Of a DNA stretch of 64,000 nucleotides, positions 36,401 to 51,504 are shown one piece after another. The notes beneath the pieces were generated by a model, which was not told the origin of the DNA, did no database searches, and worked only from the letters and a program-made list of their open reading frames with translations. The DNA lies in NCBI RefSeq assembly GCF_051401765.1, contig NC_135067.1, positions 21,633,501-21,697,500 of the forward strand. Direction: 5' to 3'. The DNA comes from Calliopsis andreniformis. Its lineage: Eukaryota; Arthropoda; Insecta; Hymenoptera; Andrenidae. Within the stretch, counting starts at the first letter, position 1. The number at the start of each line of letters is the position of its first letter. A program made the position numbers and the translations under genes.

Positions 36401-39400
36401 AAGCCTGGATTACTGCTACAAATCGTCCCGTACGGGGGAATTCCATGCACCGAGTAATTCGATCGTCCCTAAAGGTCTTGCTAATCACGGGGAGGACCTG
36501 CTCTCGCTAGCTCCAGACATCGATTACAGTTTTCTTTTTGCGGTTGCCCTCGCCAAATACCCCCGATCCTCCCTCCATCATCGACCTCCGCCGTCTGTTA
36601 GATTTCTGTTACAGCATCCCGTCCTCTTCTTTACCATTCTACGCATCTAAAATATAACACTTTGTATTTTTTGAACGCGACCGCATCTAATCAATCGCGC
36701 CATTCTTCCCCGTCCATCGATAGCCGAGGACAACGAGAGGGACGAACTGTGTATGATAAAGTGGTCTCTGGAAAGTTACGAAACAACGTGGACAGCGACA
36801 GTAGAAAATGGCGTGGGTCGTGGCGGTCTGAGACCAGGTGGAACGTGTTTATACAAGATACGGCCTGATAAGACACCGTAACGCTCGCCAGAGAGATTCC
36901 CCACGAAAGACACGGAGTGACCAATGCCTAAACGGACCGAGTGAATGCGAACGTATCTCTGAACCTATGAATGTGATCCTAGGTGCGTTTGGAAATTCAA
37001 ATTGGTCTGAAATTCGGGGTGGACGGCAAGGTCGAATATCAAACGCCGCAAAGGTCAGAAAAACAGTTTCTCTGCGGCCTTATCGGTCGAGATTTAAGAC
37101 TGCTGGCTGATACATCGGTCACGATTTTATTGCTTCCATATACGAATGAGTCCATTGGGAGGCTAGACGTTCATAGTCAACGCTTATGAGATTGGCTAGC
37201 CATTCGTGGACAGTTAGTGTGATTTGTCCTCGTCTAGAATTCAATCCGTGATTCGTGACGAAAAGAATGCACGCGTTGCTTTTATATTAATATTTCTTTG
37301 CACGCTCCGAGCCGTGGTATAAGACGTGACAGCGTCAGGCTTTATTAAGAACCGCAATCGTGATTTCTCGAAATTCACGGGACTTCCACGTGAGCCCTTG
37401 TGGGCTTTTTAAATAAATAGGATAGAAGATGCAGCTTTAAAAACCGTGAATTTCAATCCAATCCTCAGTATCCTTTGTGGTCAGCATCATTTCCCACCGT
37501 AACCTTCTCTCTATGCGCTACCACCATCTTGAAGTACCCACGCAATTTGCATCCTTAGTTGAAAAAAGACTGTAGGCTGGGGTAGGCCGAGGCTCACAAG
37601 AACAACACGAGCATTCGCGGCTGTACCATCAATTTTCCCTTCGCGCAGGAGAAATAGTCCATCCCACTTTGCCTTCCTTCTCCTCCATCATCTTCCTTGT
37701 TTCTGTCTCTTTGCAGAGGACCAGTAGCACTACTGTATCGCCTCTCCTTCCTGTTACTCTTCGTCTCCCTTTTATGTTCCCTGCTGCACTTTCACCTCCC
37801 GTTGCAGCGATTGAATGTTGACTTCGCTGCGCCACGCTCTGCCCAAGCTGTTTGTCCCAAATAATGCGCACGTATTTTTAGAGATCAATCAAGAACAAAA
37901 GTGATTGCGCTTGGACCAAGATTGAGCTGCAATTGTTTTCGAATAGGAGCAGATTAACAAATAGATGAGCACTGATGACTTCTAATCTACACGATTCACT
38001 TCTTTTCTAGACCGTCACCAAGCAAATCCCATGGTGCTGGACCACAGATTTTATTTGGAAAGTTTATTCTTCTTCGCGTACCTGTATCGTTACTTACGTA
38101 TCCAATCAGTGGCAAGTATCACGTTGGAACATAAATTGACAACGAAATTGGTAACGCAATTTACGCTGCAAGGGTATCGGGCTTTTCTGATCTACACACG
38201 CGATACGAGGCCACTTACATGGAATTGAGGAGCGAATAAAATGAGAAAAAAAGAAGTAAAGCCTTGATCGAGATCTTTGTATTTGAGATTATTACGCGAT
38301 TCTTTTCTACTTATAAAGAAGAATATACAACTTTCATATAGGAGTCGCGCAGAAGAGAAAAAACGAATAAGACACGAGCACACGGAAAAGAAGACCTCAA
38401 CCGCAATCGTTCTCAATTTAAACCTGTTCGACAGAAGAAAAGGTAATTATGGAACGGTCGTGTTATTTGCCTCCCCCTTTTTCCACTAGCGACGAACGCG
38501 TAAGAGCGTTGTCTACATGAGTGAAGTATTTATCCTTTGATACTGGAAGAGTGCCACTTAATACGCAATTACATTGATACAGATACCACGCACCTTAAGG
38601 TTTTGTTTTTCACGTATTACAAGTGAAGGTGAGTGCCGACAAAGGGAAGGATAAAAAGCAGGCCCCTTGATTGCGTAAAAATTCATTTAAAACCGCAAGA
38701 ACGAGAGACATCCTGCACGAGCAAGATAATTATATAGATCCATGGACATATATGTATCTCCCTTACTTAACATATTTTTGAAGAAAAAATACTCCCACGT
38801 TCAAGATTGTTCAGGGTTACTCAATGAACAGATCCCAAAAGAAAAACGAAAGATGCTAACCCAGGATGGACGAGCATTCCATCGAAATAGTCGCGTTTAC
38901 TATTTAGGGGTCGGCTAGAGGACGTTATCCCAGGTATCTCAGGGTTTGTTTATGTGTTCCAGTTCCGGTTCTTTGGGTCACCTTGCCGTCAGCGGAGTTT
39001 CAATTTCGACCTCTGCGAGCCGATGTTCCATGTTATGGCTCTATTCAATTACGGTGGAACCTATATTACAGGAAGCACCGTTATACAAGCACTTTACTAC
39101 CTGAGCACTCAACTATCCTTAGCTTTCAGGATATGCAGCCCTTCCAGTTTCAATTACGGAGATTTTGCTGAAGAATTTTAGTATAATAATACCTCAATTA
39201 TTCAGCTTAAGACCAATTTTGAAATCAAAGTACTCCCTCGATTCCCAATTTTTTCTCCTCGTTGGTTTGTCCTGAAATCATGGCTCTCGTTCAGCACGAC
39301 CGAGGTTTTACCATATTTCCCTATACCCTGTCCAAGAATAGGAAGAACTTCCAAGAAACGCAAGACAGTAAAACGTTTCCTTTCCTTCACAGAATAACCC

Positions 39401-42400
39401 TTGGTGCGCAGCAAACCGCGAAAGGGTTCATTTCACGAGGAACCGATTCCAATTTTGGAGTTCGAAGCGAAAGGGCTACAGTCGTTTGGGCGTTCTGCCG
39501 ATGCCAGAAGATAGCTTGCTTCTGTTTTACGCACCAGCGCCGATGACGTTAATGGGCCCCGCAGAATTACGAGTGCGCTCTGCTCAAGGATGAATCCGTG
39601 ACGAAGGGGAGCCTCGCCAGTGGAAACGCTGCGTTCGCAACTCGATAAGCGGAGCCAGCTCCGCAGGCAAAGTCGATCCTCTCCTCGCGACGCTATCTGC
39701 GAGTCTATCCACTCGGCGTACAGCTTCATCGAACTTTCTTCGCCCGAGCCACTATCCATATCAGGAGGGCTCGTGATGTCGTGGTGCATGGGCCAGTAGC
39801 GGCGCACGAGAAACGCGCGTAACGAGCCACCAATTAACTCCTTCCTCATATCGGGGCCGCTTTACACAACGCTTAACACCGATAGCGTCGTCATGCCAGG
39901 AAAGACGAGCAACCGAAGGAATCTGGTCCGGCGCACGCCACGTTATAGGACCGCTAACCCTAACATGGCATCCCTGTGAAATTGATTCCCATTCACTGCA
40001 ACGAGCCTCTCCGCGATAAGATTGCAAAGGGGAGAGTGGATTCTATGGAGAGCGTCCGATTTCTAACTGGGCAGCACCTCTGTAATGCAGCTCAGGAAAA
40101 CTACCTACCGGACGTTCCAGTTTACTGTCAGTTAACGACGATCTCATGCGCAACCGATACCCACTGAAACAGCAGCACTAAATATTTATGGCGAATCATG
40201 AGAGACGTTTCAAAAGGAGATGCAAATCGCATGGAACGGTGCGATGCACTGTGCGCTATCGGAACCACGATTTTACTCGGCTTCCGTTTCCTTTTGGAAG
40301 GATTTCGATTTCACGATGACTATGTTCGCGCGTCGAAATCGAACGCGAAGGTGCAGTCTCAGAGTGCGAAATGGGTCCTGAAAACCTTCCCCCGACGTCA
40401 AATCCGTGGAAAAAGAAGAAGCAGGACCTTTGGGGACGAGAATGATCCAAGAGATCGAGAGTTTTGTGGATCCGGATCCGAGGGTCGAATTCGATCCTGC
40501 ATCTCGCGTGTCGAGACACGCTTCGCTGTCTCTTCTCTCTCGCCGAGCATCTCTGGATCTCCTGTCCCCTTTCCCTCCGATCATCCTGCCTGCCTTTTCC
40601 CTCCAACTCTCTTCCCTCGCTGCTCTCGCTCGCTCTCTGACTCACTTACTCGGTGGAAACAAAAGGAGCAACTGGTGTGGGCAGACTGGAGAGAGACAGA
40701 AATAACGAACTGGAGAGAAGAGGAGGGAGAGATGAATCCCTCCCCCCTTCCACTCTCGCCCTACCCTTTCTGCTGTTCGCCGGTGATGGAGGGGAATCGT
40801 TGAGCGGCGGGTTCGACGGGGAGACGCGGACGGGGCGAGGATAGAGGGATAGAGGGTGGAAAAGAGAAGGAGAGAAGGAGGGGGAAGGAGGAAGGAAAGA
40901 GAGACGCAACAAAAGTAGCCGTGACGCCGGGCAAAGCGAGCAAAGCGAGCGAACAGCCGTGGAGGAAAAAGACGAAAAAAGCGGCCCTTCGCGGCAACGC
41001 AGAAGGGAGCGAAGGGAGGGAAGCACGAAGAAGAGACCGGCCAAACGAAGAGGGGACCCCAGGGATGTAAGGTGGAGGCTTTCGTGCCTCATGCGTGCTC
41101 GCCGTGGATTAGATCGATCGCTCAATTGAATTGGATATTAAGAAACTAGTCGTCAGCCCCCAGCTCGCCTCCAATAAATGGGAATCAGCTGGGAGCGGTG
41201 AAAGGGAATTTGGAAAGGCGATTGGGGAAATGAAAGAGAGACAGCGAGACAGACTTTTCACATTGGGAAATTGAAGTCTAAAGATGTGGATTTTAGAGGA
41301 GTCTGTTCTGTTTAATTATTTTCTTTTTCTTACGGGTGAGAGGGTTCGTGATTGAGTTACCCAATGGAAAAGCGCGATAAAGCAGGAAAACTGATTAACC
41401 GCGAGGTTCGTTTTGCTTCTGTACGAGACGACAACCAAGAACCGCAATATGTGCCTACGCAGACTTCCGAGTAATCCGATCGACCAGCTGCATCGAGTCT
41501 CCAAGTTCGACTTTACGAGACGAGATCCTGCTACTCGCGATTGGAAAAGTCCGAGTAATTAACCCGGCGTTAAGTGGTTGATCTCCGACGCCATCGACAG
41601 GGCACTAAAACGACTGAAAAATAGAATTCAGTTGGCGAACCGGTGGAAGAGCAGGAGCAAGAAGTATCGAAGCAGCGTGGCTGGCGAGGGCGAAACGCGA
41701 GCAGCGGATGAATCGGGACAATTGTAAACGTGCCTCGCGAGAGCCGATATTCGGTCGCTACGTCCCTGGACCGTGGCAGAGGAGATAAAGGAGGTGGAAG
41801 AGGAAAGAAGAGAGGAAGAAAAAAGGTAGAACTGGCAAAAGGGGCAAAACCACGCGCACTCCTGCCTCTCTTTCTCTCCTCCGGGTCTTTGGTTAGTGCC
41901 TGGCCGTCTATACCGTATAGAGCGTAGTAACGTACAGCACGACGGGGCCCAGCAGCGCGGCGCGCTTCGACTTTCCAGCGTGCACGTGCACGTGTGTCGA
42001 GGGGCATAATGCGCGCTGGGCCCGTCCTGTGTGCGGCTGTGTACCTGCGCGTGTACCACTTTACCATCGTCCTCCGTGGCTCGGGCAGACCGAGGCACCG
42101 AGACAACCTGGTAATCGCTGGATGTCAAGGTCCTCCCTCCGCCGGTAGCCGAATCTCCTTCGGCAACGCCGAAGCGTACTCGCCGATCCGTGCCAATTAT
42201 TCGCCTCGTCCAGCCCGAGGATGCGAGCCTCGGAATCCAACTGGCAGGGAGATCAAACTTTAGTCTCGAGACTATGAATAATATATTCTGAAGGGTCGTC
42301 GAAAGCTAGAGACTTATTACGAGAAACGTAAAATACGTGTAATTGGTGCGACACGCGAGAGGAATTATTCAAAGAAGCGGTAATTAGCGAAGAGCATCGT

Positions 42401-45400
42401 TAAACGCCCACCATTCGAGCCGTTTTGTCCCTGGCAGGTCGAACTCCTTGTTACGCAACGACGAGCTAAAAGCAAAAGATGAGAACGTGTTATCCTGACG
42501 TCAGAGGAGCACCGATATCTCGACGATGGCCGCCAAATGTTTGCCAACGAGGGCTTCGTCCAAAGAAGCCCCGGTACAAATGGATAAGGATGTCGTTCTG
42601 TCGAACGCTCGTGTTAATCGAATATCCATTCCGCCTCCCGCGGTTACTCGACTTCGTTTCGATAAAACTTGTGGCCTAATGGAGCGATCATTGCACGGCA
42701 TGAAAAATTTTCCTCGAACACGAAGCGTCATGGACAGCAACAGGTGGATCGAAAAGGACTTCGCGAATGAAATCAATTTCGCGAGGTGGTCGTTTTATGC
42801 GCTTTCCACGAAATTAATATGAAGCTTGGAGTTTTGGTGGGGCGGGAAGGTGGAGGGTGGGTGGCGGGACGCTCGAAACGGGTTGATTTAAATTGCCTAA
42901 TTGTAAGTTCCTCCCGTTCGTCGTCCTCTGGGTGGAGCCGATCGGTAGTTGTGTTCTCCGCGGTAGCCGTTGCGCGTAATAGCATTCGGAAGGAAGACAG
43001 GAGAAAAAAGAGCGGAGGAACGAGAGACGAAAGAGAAACACGAAGAACAAGAGAGAGAAACGGTCCGAGAGGCAGAGAAAAAAGAGATCGACGCATCAAG
43101 AGGACGAGAGGCTTACAAGGGGTATACATCAGAACAGATTAAAATCGTCGAATCTTCCTCCATCTAGGGCCTCGCCCATCGAAATTGCAACCACCGCTCG
43201 ACCGCGTTTGCTCGCGATTTCCCCATCCCCTGTGGGCCTTTTTTTTCTCTTAACCTCAACGCAGTACGCTGCTCGGCCGAGACCCGCAAGAAACGAGCAT
43301 CAAATTAACCCGACACTTAAATAAATACTCTCGCGCATCATCGTTTATAACCGCCATCGTGGAAACTGATATACGCCATCCATTATAGCGCCGTTAACTC
43401 GACGTTACAAAATTTCTCGATTCCCGCTGTAAAGCGGTTCCAGCGCCCCTCGTTACCCTCTTTCGCGTACCAATAAAGAAACCAGAGGGGAACTTTCCGT
43501 ATTCGATGGCTCGGCGAGGCTCGTGACGCGTGAACGCAAGGAATCCGCGTAGTAAAGTTTACGTTATTACGTCCCTTATCGCCTTTCGCTCCTCTTACAT
43601 TTAGATGTCGCGATCGCCCCGTGTCCCGGTGATCGTCGTCCTTTGTTCAGCACAGGATTCGCGCACCTTATTCGACGCTATCGCGAACAGGATTCCGATC
43701 GCGTCGAGATCGCGTACTCTCCTCCTCGATTTCCATCGTTCGCTCGATTTTATCGGCGACCCCTGCCCGATAAACGGTCTCGTCGAATTTGGCAGCCGAA
43801 GGCGGACGAACTGGCTCGAAAGCTGAAAGAGCCGTGGCTCGTTCGATTCAATGTACACGGGCCCCAAAAAAATTCTCCAGGTGTCGTAAAACCTTCGGGG
43901 ACACTTTAATAGCTCGGCCGTATGCGACGGGGGATCCTTGGCGTCTCGCATTTGTGATTTACACGTCGTAAAGGCTACGAGCAAGACGCGGCTTGTCCGT
44001 GCGTGTACGACCGTCTCTCGCGACCAGATTTGGCGCGACTGATTGTGTGCTTACGCGTTACATACACCCGTACCCTCGTCGATGCTGTTCGACCTGTTCG
44101 CGTCGTAGGCGAGCAGTGTGCAAAGCAGCTGACGTCACTGGTGTCGTGCCCTTGCGGAAAGGTCGCCAGAACTCGAAGGAAGCTATTCGAGGAAGGGTGA
44201 ACCCTCCTTGGACTCGGCCTTTCTGCCCAGGCCCGCGCCGATTTTTTCTTTCCCTCGTCTTTCTTTTGTCACGAGAAAAATATAATATCGTAGAGCGAGA
44301 TTGAAGCCAGCGTCACGGCGCTAGTAATTGATCTTCGACAGGTCGGAGTAGCCTGACGCCTCCGTCGCACGGAAACGCGAGCAAATAATAAAGGTTTCGA
44401 GGGTGGATGCTCGCAAAAGGAGCGAAAAGGAGCGAAAAGAAGCGGCGGCCTATCGAACCGCTCAAATCACGCAGGAAAGATTTATCGACCCACGGATTTG
44501 CATTTTAAATACGCGAAGTGGCGCTGGATGTTAAGCCGCTCGAAAAGAATATTCCCTGCCCTCGTCTCCGCCACCATTATCCCTTCCCCTTCTCTTCCCT
44601 TTTCCCCTCATTTTCTCCGAGGGCTGAGAGGAACCGAGACTACCAGAGAAACTCAGGACCGTAACCATCGTCAATGTTGTGTGAATCGATAAGGAAACCC
44701 CAGGCTGAAGTTCGAAGGCAAAATTCGATGCTGCACGGCATCTATTTCTGTCAAGATTCGAGTTGGTTTATCACGGACCAGTAATCCCGCCGACAGCTGA
44801 CAGGCAGTTAAGATTCATTAAATGCCGTGTTGGCAGCGATTCAACGGTCGTGAAGAAAAAAATAAATTTCTCGGGAGACAAGAGGCGCAGCGCTCCAGGA
44901 GAACAGATGTGTCGCGCAGAGGCAAAGGTACTTTGATCTGGTCCATGAGTTCAAAGAATTGCATTAACCGCAAACTGTAACCAGCCATAGTCGCGGTACC
45001 GGTGGTAAAGGAAGTGTACTGTATATAACCGCTTCTCTTCAGCTTCAAGTATGTAACGGTTCATTTGCAATAATAATAGAGCATAAAAAGAGGGCGGAAA
45101 ATAAACGAGAAGCCATCGATGGAACAAAACAGAGATTGACGAGCAAAAACGAAACCTTGAAATCTCGGCTGCCGAAACAGAGCTGGCAAAAAGCGAGCAC
45201 GACACAGAGGTGTAATGCTCCAAAAATCTGGATACTCGGACTTCCTTTTTCTGCCCTTCTTCCATTCCTTGCATCCTCTGACGTTTTTCTCCGCCGAATC
45301 TTCCTTCTCGCGATCACTTTTTCCCGGCTTCGCCGAGGCGTAATTTCGGCGAAATACACCGGACGAACACGAGATTTCCAAGGGGGGACGGAAAATTGAT

Positions 45401-48081
45401 TCGATCCGCACGCCATCGCTGCCAATTCATCCAGGCGAGTATCGCTTATGCCTGCTGTGTTGTACTTCCAAGCGGTAGCGTAACGACAGAAAACGGGATC
45501 CCCATCAATTACGCGGTTTTTGTTGCAATCCGCTTCACTGGAACATCTGATTGCACTTACGCTACGCTCAGCGGAACGTCCAAGTTATTCTATATGTTTA
45601 ACTGTAGTTCAGATAACAAAGGCATCGGAGTAGTGCGCGGTGGATATAACAAGGTGTTGCGCACGGCTTAGCCGCGAGGATTTTATTGATCACGATCACG
45701 AGAAAAACGTAATCGGATTCCCCTAGCAACAACAGCGTTGTCCGAGGTAAACCTGGAAGTCGGCGCTCAGCGCACAGAGGGTGTCGAATGACAAGACGAG
45801 GTGATAATAATCTCCACGTGGATGATCTAGCCGCGTCATGGTGCGGATCGAAGCCTCGCGAGCGACGCGTCATCTTCCCGCGATTCAAAGCCTTCGTCAA
45901 ATGTTTCAATGGCCCTGCCTTTTTTCGCAGCTAACGCCTTGGCTTTTTATCTATTTTCTCCGATCACTCGCCGACGCGATTCCACCTTGATGTCCTCCGT
46001 TCATTTTTCCACATTTTTCTCATGCGCCAAAAAACATCCTCATCGCGGCGTTACTGCGGATAATGGGTAGTGTCATTAGACGATTGCTATCTCGGCTCGC
46101 TATCCTGCGAAAGGAAACGACACGGGCCGACTGACGCGACTGGTCGTACAGGAAGATCCACGATTAAAGTCTTTGCGCCAGGAGGAAGTGGCTGTTTTTT
46201 GTGGCTATCAAAGGCGATGAATAGAAGACAGACAAGTCTTGTCCTAGTCGCTGCACCAGAGGGAAGATGCCATGGGAAAGCTTGTCACCGACTGAGTGAC
46301 CTGTGCGATTCCTCTTCCCCTATTTATACAAACAATCTCTTACAAAGACCTAACATGTTCACCACGAAGATTATCGCCGCTCCAAACTTGTTTTCTCCGT
46401 AACGAGCAAAGCGGACGATAACGAGTACCGACCACTGCCGTCGAATCTGTTCGGTGCTCCGTGTCCATCCCCCGGTTTGACAAGCAACGTTGTTTCAGCT
46501 CGCATGATAAATGTCTCCGCTATTAAAATGGCCTTGCCCGGCGAAGAAGCGTTCGTGTAACGAGGGGACAGGGGCGAAGCCTGGATCGTGACTAAAAATG
46601 GCGATGCAGGTCGAGCCTTTAGCCGAGGGCAGATCGAGATCGAAACCCGCAGGATGATCAGCTGCGCTCGTTTTCACGGCCATCCAGATAAATCTGGCCA
46701 GCGAGCGCAGCACTCGCATAGATTATTTTCTCAGTGTCGATGCGCTATCGTCGCGGTGCATCGAAAAAAAAATTCCGTCGCGGCTCCCTGCGATTGTTCC
46801 ACCGTTGTTCGCAGTCGTGTTACAAATTGAATCTGCCATGTGTCTCGGCTGAAGGTATCTTCAGGCTCTTCCACGTGCTTTTGTTTTCTTCCTCCCCTGA
46901 TTTAGACAACAAAGGATAATTTGTCGGAAGAGTTCCTGCTCGAATCCCAAATTACTAATCTACATGCGCGCATTGTACCTACCTAACAAAGTCTGCAATT
47001 TGTAAACAATCCCGATTCACTTCTCGTGACACTGAGCCGTACACGCAACAATACTCCGCGATAAACCCCGCAATTACCTCTGATTGCCGATGCCAACGAG
47101 AGAGACAGGGAGGATGCAGCCCGAGGCTGACGTACGTAGGTTTAATGCGCGCTGCAACTCGGCCGATGGAACACAGGTGCATGGAGCCTCCCATGCGTTA
47201 TTAAGCTCCCCATGGAAAACATTTTTCACTTGGCGCTGAAATAACAAGAGCACAAGTGGACCCGCGGTTATGTATATGCACGCGTATCCATTCGCGATGA
47301 AGGTCGGCACCGTTTTTTGTGGCCTCCTCGGCTCAACGATCCCCGCAAAAATACATTGCAATTTCTTCGGGAAATTATGGATGTCTTTTATGATATGAAT
47401 ATAATGCTGGAAGCCATATAACCCGATGCCGCCATATATCCCTGTTAATGTACGAGCTAAGTCGCTAAATTAAGGGAAAGACTTTAATGACGTCCCTTTA
47501 ATCACGTCGGAAACATTACGATGAAACGTTAGACTGACTTCTTTAATATTTTAATTATCCTCGAGGATTTCTCGTAACGAACTCGCCGCGAACGGTCGCG
47601 TTTTCTTGATTACGCGCAGCTCCCATAATTTACAATCAAGATGTCGACTGTAAACCAGCACTTTACAATTGCTCTGTTAAACTAGTAGATCCTGGCATCT
47701 AGTGGATCCTGTTTTATGTCAGTAATCCCTTTCCGCAGCTCTCTTTATTTCTTACAGGAGACCACTAACAATCGTCGCAGTGATCTACGAGATGTTTCGG
47801 AATACCAGTCAGATTATGGGTTCCAGCGACATGTTCCATTTCTGAGAATCAGAGCGCACGGATTATTTCTGTTACGAGACATACGATCAATTGAAAGGTC
47901 AGTTGATGATTTCTTGCTCGAGTTCCAACGCGTTGTACGCCAATCGCTGGCTCTCCCCTTCGAGTCAGTCCGCGAATTACTGCACGCCCCGCGAACCTAG
48001 GTTTCTGCACCACGGACGGGCAATTTCTGCAACAAAAGTCACTGCCTGGCAATTACGGTTTCCTTCTCGAGGCCTTCTAGG

Positions 48082-48112
48082 CACTGCTCTCGACTGCTCT
48101 CGACTGCTCTCC
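48082..48112 (+). repeat. Short CTGCTCTCGA tandem repeat
   Basis: The unit CTGCTCTCGA occurs twice and then a third, diverging copy follows, in an otherwise mixed-composition non-coding stretch. Confidence 0.6.
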
Positions 48113-51100
48113 TCTCGTCTTCGTGTTCCCGCGGCCGTGCGAACACCGAGGCTGTTCCTACCTCCGGAAGCTCGTCCACCAAATGCTTTCTTTTATTACC
48201 AGTTGACGGGTTTACGAGCTTTATGTAATATCTTCGGCGACGCGATCAGCAGGTTTTATACTCGTGCGGCACCTTTCATGGAACCGTCAAAAATTTTGAT
48301 TGTCAGCCAGTCGATGAAGTTCAGGCGAAATGTTCCTCGGCTTTCATCGAGCGCGAATCGCTTCGGGATGCAATGGGCTTTTTATTACTGGAGGTGGCAA
48401 CTTTGTAGCTCTTCAAGGTTACACAAGAACATCGGACACACGACGATGCAGGTCATTTCTCGGCTGTTGACCCGACGACGCGCTGCTACACGGAAAGAAA
48501 TCGTTTTCGAACAGCGTATTGGTAAGTATGGGCTACAAAGTGGCTATGCATCGCGGCAGGCGGTCGAAGTTTCGTGAACCCCCTAGCTCGCGTTGAAAAT
48601 GCTTGTGTAAGCCTTAATGGATGAGGGAGTTTTAACTTACACTTTAACTTGAGCTCTCTTGAACGTGAGTTTAGAACAAAGAGCCTTTTGTAGATAAGAT
48701 TTCCTCGCCTTCGTTAAGCTAGGTTTTCTGTAGAAAAATTCAGAGCTCCTGCCTGCTGTAACGGCGATAGTTTCTGTTTTATTGCATAATATACACGCCC
48801 ACGCGTGACAGTTGTTTATGCCGGAACCGATGGGCGCGTCGAGTGTATAAGGACCACAGACGTTAATGCAGCGCAACAATGTAGAAGTAACATGGACACC
48901 ACTTTGGAGGACAGGGTTCAGGATAGATATACGATCCCTCAGAAGCATGGTTCGTTGGAAGATCTTATACCTAAGAATTTCCGTATTGCTACCCGTCCAA
49001 TCCGGTTTTGGAACCTAAACAGCTCTAGGGAGTGGAAGAAAAACGACTTGGGGACCGTTGATGAGAATGAGGAAAGACGGGTTGCGTGGAACCCAACATA
49101 GTTGAGATCGAGACTCGCCCTTCGAGGGCGACCAAATCACTCAAAATTAGGAGCCCGTTTCCAACTCTGTAAGCCACCATTTGGGTGCTCGGGTTTCTCA
49201 CGAAAATTATATAGGAAGAAGTATTGGAAACCGGCGTGCAACAATTAAACCTAATTGTCTCGGACACTATTTTCCTTTCCAACTCTTTCTCGCGAGAGAA
49301 GAGTTTGCGAAGACAAAGAAACGAATTTACTCGAGAGCAAAGGCACAACAAATTGTAATGAGGAAATTCTCGGAATTTGGTGAGGAATTGTTTCTTCGAA
49401 CGCAATCAGTAAGTCTCGAAAGAAACTACAATTGCTCTTGACTGTGCTGCAACGAGTCAAGGTGCAATTTTGCATTAATAAAACCTGGAGTAAAGACTTC
49501 GGGGAAAGCGAAACCTCTCCGCTTCTTGACGCCATTTTATACTTCCTGACCTGGCAATTTTCCCTTTTTTCAACTCCTCGTAATTGACCAATTTCTCCAC
49601 GCCCGTAGTGGACTCAAAACTTTCGACTCGTCCAGCAAATGCGCTGTACTGCGCTCAGTAGGAGCGCACGGAATTTTTCTGCAGAACTGCCTATAATTGA
49701 GGCATAGTGCGAAATCGTTTAAATTACTTTTCCCCTTCGACGAGCTCTATAATGGATTCGAGCACCAAAGGGGTCGATGTCCCTTTCGTAAACAGATCGC
49801 TTACGCTCAAGGACGTTAGTACAGTGGGCGCTGCATTCGCACACGATTATCCCTCCTAGGCAATGCCACTAATATTTCTGCAACCAGCCCCGCGAAATAA
49901 CATCAATTGATTTTAGAGCTGCCCTAACAACACGATGATCGCTGCTATTAAAGTTCTGTAATGTCCCATCAAAAGTTCATGTCGCAGGACGTTGCAAAGG
50001 AAAACCTCGTTTTATGGTCGTTTCCTCGGTTAATATTGCAGGACATTAAACGTTGGAGTAAAATAATGACTCACTAAATCTGTATTGTTCTCGGTACTTT
50101 ATACGTACGCATTTCAAATGGTAAGTTTACTGCAGACACTGCTATTAACAGTCGTTAACACGTTGTCTACAGATTGCCAGATAATAGTTAGTACCTACCT
50201 AAATGAAAGGTATACGATAAAAATATGGAACTTATTTTGTTAATAATTTTCTAAGTTCTCCAATGAAAAGATATTAAGAGAAGAAAAGAGACTCTTTTGA
50301 AGAATTGACTTCCACAAATTTGCATACAATTTTGAAAAAGACTAAATTGCATCCGTACTTCTGTAAGTGGTCTGTTTATCAAGATAGCACAGAACGATAC
50401 AAACGCTTTTCATACTCGATATTCAGCCCTTGACGGAAGCTGTAGCATCATTGAAGATGCTCCACACGAGGAAAGTAATGTTGGGTTTGTCAATAGCTGC
50501 ATAATTTCCGTAGGAGGAACCGCGATCTCTTAATGAAAGTTCATACAACCGGTTCCCCGTCCAGTTTCGTACGCAAAACCACGCCAGCTATCATTTCCCG
50601 CTCTACCGAATTTGCCGAGTATTTTTAAATTGCTCGCGCGAATCCGAAACAGGTGTGGTATTCGTGCAACTAAACAAAGCCTATATCTACGCTCTAAATT
50701 ACATCCCTCACGCAGAACCTAATTGAAAAAAAGAAGAAAACGTTGGATTCAATTGGATTCCCCTGTCAGATTATACCCCGCCTTCAATTCTGTTTGCGCT
50801 CGGCCATGAATATAGGATGAATCTACCGGTATCTATCTCGACGATCCTAGCAGTATCAACCTTCCATTTGCGAGAAACCTGTGAACTACATACGAACGTG
50901 TTGCGCGAAGTCACGGCAATTTTCCTCGGTCACGGAGCTCCAGCCACGAATTACCACGAACGTTATTTCCTCCTTATCCATGCTGGCTAGAGCCCTGGCG
51001 ATGCTGCCATGAAACGGGATCAACCGGAGCGTCGGTAACCAATCAGTGATTTTTCGTCATCGTTACCCGGTTGTATCACCTTTCCTCGGGGCAAGTGGAG

Positions 51101-51486
51101 CACGTACTCTTGTTCCCCCTGGTGCTGTCCTCCACGGTTTCCTTTCATTGGCCTCTTATCTGCGAACGACGGTGAATCACCGCGGCCAACACGATGCCGA
51201 AGAGAGAAAGAAACGGTTGCCGAGCGAAGAAGTGGGGCGAGGAAGGAGGGAAGGTCCATGGTGATGCTTAGCGCGAGCGTGTGTGCGCGTGAGTGCGCGA
51301 GCGCGCGCGTTGGTGGTGGTGGTCATGAAATAACCGAGGTACAACGAGAAGCTGAGTGAAGAGGGGGCCAGCGGGGGCCAGAACGAGAGGGCCAGAGGGG
51401 CAGAGGGGGAGGAGAGAAGAGGGAGGGAATGGTGGAGCGAGTGAGAATGAGGGAGAGGGAAGAAGAGAGAAACACGGGCATGGTGT

Positions 51487-51504
51487 TGACCGGGCTTTGA
51501 ACCC
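51487..51504 (-). repeat. 18-bp T-arm-like sequence, copy 1
   Basis: TGACCGGGCTTTGAACCC, identical to 52345-52362. On the minus strand it reads GGGTTCAAAGCCC, a 3-bp stem closing a seven-base TTCAAAG loop, like a tRNA T arm or Pol III B box. I cannot fold a full tRNA around it. Confidence 0.4.

Noticed and set aside
40198..40803. 201-codon + strand ORF
   Set aside because: Runs through CT/GA low-complexity sequence, with open frames on both strands over the same bases.
41570..42128. Two overlapping minus-strand ORFs of 166-178 codons
   Set aside because: Different frames of the same low-complexity DNA; neither has family features.
47891..48577. 228-codon + strand ORF
   Set aside because: The longest ORF in the desert, but with no domain, signal or splice context; Arg/Ser/Leu-rich composition and overlapping open frames fit CpG-rich non-coding DNA.
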